From Oegoconia quadripuncta (lineage: Eukaryota; Arthropoda; Insecta; Lepidoptera; Autostichidae), in the NCBI GenBank assembly GCA_949316235.1, contig OX438748.1, forward strand, positions 22,127,575-22,191,574: 64,000 bases of DNA, read 5' to 3'. The position numbers and the translations under genes were made by a program. The notes beneath the pieces were generated by a model. The model was not told the DNA's origin. It saw only the letters and a program-made list of their open reading frames with translations, and did no database searches. Shown here piece by piece: positions 52,701 through 61,700 of the stretch. Numbering within the stretch: position 1 is the stretch's first letter; each line of letters starts with the position of its first letter.

Positions 52701-55700
52701 CCCGTCATGAGGAAGTTGTAGGTGCAGCGGTCGGCCACACAGGTGGTGTTGAGGAGGCGCGTGGATGACTCGGGGGTGAAGGGGGCGGGCGGACCCGTCG
52801 ACAGCAGCAGGCTCTCGTGTCTGGCGATCACGTGATGCATCAATAAATGGGTCAAATCACTTGTAAAACAAGTATAATAACAAAGCGGTTTACCATAGGG
52901 ATGGGCCAAATAATCAAATCAAATCAAAATATTTTAATTCATAGGATAAAATTATCACTTGAAAACGTCACTATTAATATTAATATTACATTTAAATTTA
53001 CGGCTCATTCACAAACCTGACTCCCCAGAGAAGAACGAGCAAGAAACTCTAGGGTTGCTCTTTTCAACAGATGGGTAACAATTTGTGATTTGATAAAATC
53101 AAATCAAAATCAAATCAAAATCAAAAATATTTTATTCAATGTAGGATACAAAAATATCACTTATTGAAAGTCAACATGCTATTTTTCTTTTTTTAACTAC
53201 ATCGCTTCACAAGGTGTTATGGTTAGGGAGAAGAAGCGACAAGAAACTCCGCAACAACACATCTTTTCAACTAGTCTCCATCCTTACAACAATACTACAT
53301 CTTATATTACATATTACAAAACAATAGCAATTAACATAACAACCAGCTAACACCAGACCTCCTTATCGCCTAAATAATCATCTATCCTGTAATAACCCTT
53401 CTTACAGAGAGTTTCTTTAATGTGGCGTTTAAATTTCTGCTCTGTTAAACTCAATACATGTTCTGGTATTTTATTGTAAAAGCGTATGCTGTGTCCCACA
53501 AAGGATGTGCTAACCTTGCTAAGTCTAAATTGTGGAATTTCAATTTTATTTTTGTTTCTAGTATTCAAATTATGATTATCAGAATGTTTGCGAAATAGGC
53601 ATATATTTTTGCGTACATACATTATACTGTCATATATATACTGGGATGCAACAGTTAAAATACTTATTTCTTTAAACAGATCTCTTAGAGAATCACGGCA
53701 GCGTAATTTATATATTGCTCTGATTGCTCTTTTTTGTAGAACAAATATTGTTTGAATATCTGCACCTCTACCCCACAGTAGTATACCATAAGACATAATG
53801 CTATGAAAGTAGCTAAAATAAACGAGCCTCGCTGTTTTAATGTCAGTAAGTTGTCTAATCTTACGAACAGCATAAGCAGCTGAACTGAGCCTGCTCGCAA
53901 GTGTCTCAATATGCGACCCCCACTGTAGTGTGGAGTCCAAAGTGATGCCAAGAAAAACAGTGTTCTCAACAAATTCCAATGGTTCACTATTCAACTTTAG
54001 GTTGTTTTCCCCCTGCCTTACATTAGGTAAGGAAAACTTAATACATTTGGTTTTCTTAGCATTTAGAACTAAATTATTCACAGTAAACCAGTTCGAAACC
54101 TGTGAAAGAGTATCGTTTACATCGTCAATATCATTCGACCCTCTCTTTATTTTGAATATAAATGAAGTGTCATCAGCAAACAACACAATATCAACCAGGT
54201 TCCGAACTAAATAAGGCAAGTCATTAATATAAACTAAAAACATAAAAGGACCTAGAATTGATCCTTGAGGCACTCCCATTTTCACAAAGGATCCTGAAGA
54301 TTTTTCCAGATTTACTTGAACTTTTTGAATTCTATTTTCTAAATAAGAAGTTAATAAGTCGAGGGCTTTGCCGTGCACCCCATAATGTTCTAATTTAAAT
54401 AAAAGCGTTTTGTGATCCACACAATCGAATGCTTTTGAAAGATCGCAAAACACACCGATTGCATCGCTGCGATCTTCCCAGGCATTATAAATATTTTTAA
54501 TTAGAGCTACACCGGCATCCGTTGTCGAGCGACCGTTAGTGAAGCCAAACTGTTTATCATGTAGTAGTCCATTTGTATTGAAATGACACAATATTTGACC
54601 CAGAATAAGTTTCTCAAAAATTTTACTAAGTACAGGTAGAATGGAGATGGGCCTGTAATTATTGAGATCGTTTTTACATCCTGATTTAAAAAGAGGTACA
54701 ACCTTACTATGTTTCATCAGTTCAGGAAAGACACCCTGATCAATACTCGCATTGAAAATGAACGCTAAGTAAGGAGCGATCGTAGTGACAATATGACTCA
54801 ACAGCTGTACCGACATGCCCCAGACATCTTCAGCTTTTTTTAACTTTAGCGTTTTGAAAGCCTTTATAACTTCGAGAGGGTCAACATACCTAAATTTAAG
54901 AATAGTGTGGCATTTTTTTACATTAGCTACCATCAATGATTTAGCACGAATTGGTGATGAATCTAGTATTTCAGTAGTTTTGACTGGAATATTTACAAAA
55001 AAATTTTCAAAATGCTGAGCTACTTCTATATCGCGATTGATAATTCTATTATCAATTTTAATTGAATATCCATTGTCACGTTCTTTAACACATGACGTTT
55101 CCCTATTTATAACCTTCCAGACTGCTTTAATCTTATTATCAGCAATATTTACAATATTACTAATGTATCTGGACTTAGCAGTAATACAAACTTTTTTAAA
55201 TATTTTTGAATAACTTTTAACAAATTCGCAGAACTCTAGGTCATCCTGCCTAATTGTCCTATCTTCATAGAGCTGAAACAACTTATCTCTACTTATTCGA
55301 ATACCTTTCGTGGCCCAGTTACTGAATTTAAATTTATTGGTATTTTTAACTTTTTTAATTTGAAAGATCTGTTCAAACTCTTTATTCAAAACATTGAAGA
55401 AATCTGTATAAAATTTATCGCAGTCAATTGTTTCAGACGAAGGTAAAGGTAATTTATTTAGCAAAACTTCTTTATACATTTCTACTTTTTCTGCAGGTAT
55501 AGGTCTAGTAATGAATTCTACTGTGGGATTGGATAACTTAATTAACGGAAAAGCAACAAGTTGCCCACAGTGATCAGACCTTAAACAGTTTAGTATAGAC
55601 TGATCAATGAAATTACAGTTCAGAAAAAGTTATCTATGCAAGTGGCTGTAGATTCAGTGATTCTAGTAGGCTCTAGGAATACGTTGTTTAAATTAAAAGA

Positions 55701-58700
55701 CTTAAATAAACTTATTATTCGAGTAGTTAACGACTTCTGCTCCAGCAAATCTACATTAAAATCACCACAGACTATAACTGACTTTGTCCCTCTAGTTACT
55801 AGTTTTAGCACATCTTCCATGACCGACTCAAACAAATTAAAATTGTAAACATAAGGAGGTCTGTAGACGCAAATAACAATGTAGTTCTCCAACTCCACAG
55901 ATGAAAGTTCAATAGTACATTCAATCGAAAGTGCAACAACATCTTTGCGTTCCTTCGCTTTTAAATTATTTTTAATTAAAATTAAAGAACCTCCATGTGT
56001 CTTAAACTGTCGATGGAATGAACTAATACAATAATAATTGTCATTTGAAATAATCATTTCGGTTTGTTTTAGCCAATGTTCAGTAATACATACAATATCG
56101 ATGGTGTTGTGTTTCTCTAAAAACATCTCTATTTCTAGTTCTTTGCCAGAAAAGCACTGAATATTTTGATGAAATATTGTAAGTCGATTTGGCTTTTCTT
56201 TTGTCTTTTTACCTAGTTTAAATATCGAGACTGCTCTAAGTCCCTCGTCTCAACAGGAGTCACATCCCTATTATTATAAATAATAGGTGATTTGATACCC
56301 CTAGAAGGGCCCTCCATTACAAAAAAGGATCTACCATTGACTGGTATCGTATAAATAGGTAAATTATAGGCTAACAACATAGCCAATTGTTTTATATAAT
56401 ATTTTGAAAGATATAGTTTATCTTTCGTTAAAACAAGATTCCTAATAAACTTATTAGTGTCAAAAAATTTAAATTTGTCATTATAGGATACCATATTAGT
56501 TTGTAACCTATTCAAATTATGGATATAGTTATTTTCATCACTTGATAAGCAATGTGAATAACCAAAAGCACAAGTAATAATTTTTTTTACATTTAAAGAC
56601 GCAAGGAATTCAAAATTTGTTTTAAGTTGTTTTTTTGAAACACCCAATCCATTACCAACTAATATTACAATACTACAGTTTTTGTCATAATCTGTAAAAC
56701 TCTTCACACAATTAAACACCTGTTGATATGAAGCACCTGGCATACACATATTAATGACTTTCTGCTCAGTGTTGAACTGCATAAAACTACCCAGATCTTT
56801 ACCTATCCCATCAGAGAAGATGTATACTCTAGGTGTTGAGGCCTCAGGAGAAGTAAGCGAGTGACCTGGTATAGCGGACGGCTCCGGTACTGGTATGGGA
56901 CCCGATGTAGGAGTAAGTCTCAGAGTACACGTGGGGTCCACTGCGGAGGCACATATGGATGCAAGCATGGGGTCATTAACAGTGTCTGCAACTTCTTTAT
57001 CAGCTGGGAGATCAATTAACAGCAGCTCCGTTAACTCAGCATTTGACGCCGATATGTTAACCATCTCAGACACTACCTGTGTATATTCAGTCCACTGAGA
57101 TTGAGTGTTGTACAGTTTTTCAGACATATCTCTGAGGTCATTTTCTAAATTAATTATTTTTAAATTTAATATTTGTATTCCATATATTTCAATTCATACA
57201 ATTATCATGGAATATAATTTCCATATATTCCATGATAATTGTATGAATAATAAGACAGCTATGTCCAGGCTGGCTTATGGCTATGTCAGTGATTTTATAA
57301 TAGCCTTTTGCTAATAATTTCTGTTTTATGATTGCTTTAAATTTATTTAAAGGCAAATTTTGAATGTCTCTTAATCGTTTTATATTCAGTATTCGGCAGG
57401 TTTACCGAAAATTCGGCTAAATCACCAAATGTTCGGTAAAGTGGCACTCAAACTTTTTACTGTATTGAGCCATGTACGAGTTGAGTGTTTAATGTGTTAT
57501 TTTTATGAAGCACAGTGAGGTTTTATGTTTTATAATTGGCTTAATAATTACGTAATTTAATTTCAAGTAATATATAAGGATATGCTGCAAAGTTTGTCGA
57601 AAATAAATAAACGATAATTCAAAGGCGATACACGGAGCAACTCACAGGTGGACCCCGAAGCGGATGCGGAAGAGCGGCAGGTTGCAGTGCACGTAGGCGT
57701 CGCAGTCGGCGCTGAAGTCGGTCCGGCTGCTGAGAGCCAGCCCCCGGGCCCGCAGCGCGCCCAGCACGGAGTGTGGAGTGTGAGCGTCGTGCTTGGTGAC
57801 CAGCACGCCCGCGCGCCGCGCCGACACCGCGCCGCCGTACTCGTACGACACTATTTCCGAGTGCTGCGGGAGAAAGGGACTCTTGCTCACGTAGTTACGT
57901 AGGAAGGGAAAGTCTACAACCCTCGCGTGTTTTTAATCTAATACCCAATGTACTGACAAACCTCGATGCCAAAAACGATACGACAGTTCTCTTCTTCGAT
58001 ATGTCTAAGGCATTCGACTTCGTCGTTCATGACATACTTTTAAAAAAGCTTGAAATATATGGCATCCGAGGTCCAGCGGTGTCATGGATAGAATCGTACT
58101 TGCAGGATAGGCAGCAATGTGTTGAAATAAGTAAATTAGATGGTAATAATCTTAATTGTTATCGATCGGATCTCAAGCATAATAAATACGGCGTTCCCCA
58201 GGGGAGTGTGTTGGGGCCATTGCTGTTTCTCTTGTACATTAATGACCTACCAGAAGTGATGAAACATAAAAGTACGTTGTTTGCCGATGACATATCATTT
58301 ATAGTGACATCTAATGATAATGATCTATTTAATTATGAGACTGACATTAATAATATAATTAAATCTGTAATATCATGGCTTAACATCAATAACTTACGTG
58401 TGAATTTGACTAAAACCAATTATATACAATTTACTACTAAGGGACGCAATCGAATAGATGTAAGTATTAAATATCAGGGACATATTTTAAAAGAAGTTGA
58501 TCAGATTGCCTTTTTGGGAATTATATTGGACAAAAATATTAATTATGCAGCACACATCGGAAAAGTTAGTTCTAAGATTAACAGATTCGTGTATGTCCTT
58601 CGTAGACTAAGAAAAATTACATGTACAAGGACAGCATTAACTGCTTATCATGGATATGTCGCGTCAGTTCTACGATATGGTTTGCTGATCTGGGGAAATG

Positions 58701-61700
58701 GCACTGATATCAAAAAAGTGTTTATAGCCCAAAAGAAATGTGTACGAGCGATATGCGGTGTGGCTCCGTTAGAAACGTGTAAACCTCTTTTTTCCAAATT
58801 AGGCATTTTGACTAGTACCAAGCATGTATATTTTTGAGATATGCAAATTTGTAAAAGAACACCCAGAATTATTTAAAATAGCACGAGAAGTGTATCCTAG
58901 AAACACAAGGAATCCAGATAGACTCTCATTAGACCATTGTCCAAGACAAATTCCAAAAAATATCAGGAACCTACCGCTTAAGCCCATGAAAACAAAACTG
59001 TACCAATGGCTCTCGAATTTCTGTTTTAATGTAAATGAATTTTTAAATGGATATTATTGTTAAATTATATTTTATAAATGAAAGTTATATTTGCATGCTA
59101 CTGTATTTTAGCTGAATAGAAGAGACTTATTTATGTAAAATAATTGTAACACCTAGATATTATGTACCTACCTATTCACAGCAAATAAATTCTACTCAGT
59201 TTGGTTGGTGGTAGGGTATTTTAAATGTCCGCCTGGCTAACGACCACAATCTTGTCTAAATCTGCCGCCAAGCAGCAATGTTAATAGCATTGTTGTGTTC
59301 CGGTTGTCAGATAAGATAGCCAGTCCCCCAAACGTGTTGGGGTTTCCGGGTCAGTACGCCTCCACCTTCGACCTCATCTTCACTTAACATCAGGTGTGAT
59401 TGAGGCCAAGTATCAACCCGTTGTGCATAAAAAAAATGGTAATGTACCTACTGTTACGTGTTTTAAAGAGGGAACAAATTATTTTGTTTCTTTCTTTTTA
59501 TTAATGATCGCAAAATACTTGTACTTTACCAGCGGTTATTTTTTCTTTATATGCACAACGGGTTAGCACTTGACTTCAATCACACCTGATATTAAGAGAA
59601 GATGAGGCCGAAGGTGGAAGCGTACTGACCCGGAAGTCGAAATATTAGGGGAACTGGCTAACTTATCTCTGACAACCGGAACACAACAATGCTATTAACA
59701 TTGCTGCTTGGCGGCAGATTTAGATAAGATGGTGGTAGCTAGCCAGCGGGCATTTTAAAATACCCTACCACCAACCAAACCGAGTACTTAAACATGTATC
59801 CCGCTGGGGATCGAACCCGCGACCTCCAAATCTTAAACCTAATGTTGTTTACATTGAATGTGAAATATCAATGTCTACCACTGCTTACTAACGTAGTTAT
59901 GGGTGACTAACAAAGATGGGCCTTATTCTCATGCTTACGTTACTTCCAACGAAACCGCCTCCGTGGCTCAATGTTAACAACGTAGGGTTTACGAATCGGA
60001 GTGTTTTTAAATAAATATCCTTAGACATACACACAGCGCCATCTAGTTCCGCAGTAAGCAACTATAGGCTTGTGTTGTGGACACCAGATGATTGATATAC
60101 TACATTGATTCATTTTTTTTTGTAACTAAAGATTTATAAAAAAGTACATTTTTTATTGGATTAGTGTTTGTGTTAGCCGGTACGCCCCAAGAGGTAATGC
60201 ACTAAATCAATAATGATTAGCATAATAATTTTAACCGCCTCCGTGACTCAACGTAAATAACATAAGGTTTACGATTCGGAAGTCGCGGGTTCGATCCTCA
60301 GCGGGGTACATATTTAGTACTCAGTTTGGTTGGTGGTAGGGCATTTTAAATGTCCGCCTGGCTAGCGATCACAATCTTATCTAAATCTGCCGCCAAGCAG
60401 CAATGTTAATAGCATTGTTGTATTCCAGTTGTCGGAGACAAGATAGACACTCCCCCAAATAAGATGGAGATTCCGGGTCAGTACGCTTCCACCTTCAGCC
60501 TCAGGTGTAATTGAAGTCATGCGGTAACCCATCGTGCATAAAAAAATACGACATGTGAAATAGAAGGCATGAGCTTGGATAGTTTATTATTTTTTTTTTT
60601 AAATCATCGAAGAATGCCCCGGCCGGCGATTGATATGTGACTGGCGCGATTCATAGGGTTCCTATCATATATAATCCTATTTATATCATAAAAAAAAAAA
60701 ACTACATATGCCAATACCTTCTATTTCACTTACCTAATATGGCCCTATTTTTATAATTTTTTATTTCTTTATAATATTCACAAAAAAATATCACCGAAAT
60801 CGATTACCAATTGACGAAAATGTGGGTAAATCAAAAAAACAATATCTCGAGAGGTCGGTCTTTTAAAAAAAAGGTTTTTATATTACAAAATTATTATTTT
60901 ATGTTATAATATTTCATTATTAATTGTGAAATAGCCTGGTTATGCGAACGGGCTGGTTATGTCCATGATTGTTTATCATCTAAATAATCTGTATTTCATA
61001 ATATGCTTTTTTAATAATAAATTGTATTATATTATAATAAGTTGATTATAAATATTGTACATACTATATGCTTTCTTAATAAGTTTCTGTTTTATAGTAT
61101 CTTTAAATTTATTGAAAGGAAGATTTTGTATGTCAACAGGAACTTTATTGAAAAAGCGTATACATAACCCTTTGAATGAATTACTGACTTTGTGGAGGCG
61201 ACTTATGTGACCTGCAAGTTTATCTTTATTTCTTGTATTGACATCATGTTTATCACTATTTTTCCTGAATGATGCTATATTTTCTTTGACATAGATTTTC
61301 AATAATGTACTGTGACGAAAAGGTTAGAATATTATACTCTTTAAATCTGTCTTTAAGTGACACTGCAGGTCTTGATAAATTGCGCGAACGGCTCGTTTTT
61401 GTAAAACAAAGATTGTATTTATATCCGCGGCATTTGCCCACAGCCAGATACCGTAAGACATCAGGCTATGGAAATAACTAAAATATACTAATCTAGCAGT
61501 ATTTACGTCCGATATTTGTCTAATTTTTTTGACTGCATACGCTGCAGAGCTACTAATACGAGTGAATACTCACAAACCAGTAATGCCTCTGCGTGCTGGG
61601 ACCCTCGTCGCTGTAGGGGTGGAAGGGGATGAACATCAGCACCACGCAGGCGATGGCCACGGGCGCGGTGATCATCCACAGCCGGTTGCGGGAGAACAGC

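Larger units (their letters stand above)
53100..57190 (-). mobile_element. Near-intact CR1-like LINE in an ERMP1 intron
   Basis: On the minus strand the order is ORF1, ORF2 (endonuclease then reverse transcriptase), a short 3' end and a ttttgatttgattttgattt tail near 53100. The protein types and the tail style point to the CR1/L2 side of non-LTR elements. The 5' end is cut inside or just before ORF1, at the palindrome 57192-57248. It is in the same orientation as ERMP1. Confidence 0.85.

Noticed and set aside
57648..57902. Plus-strand frame opposite the ERMP1 exon
   Set aside because: It is the reverse of GC-rich codons. The minus strand has both splice sites and the right phases.
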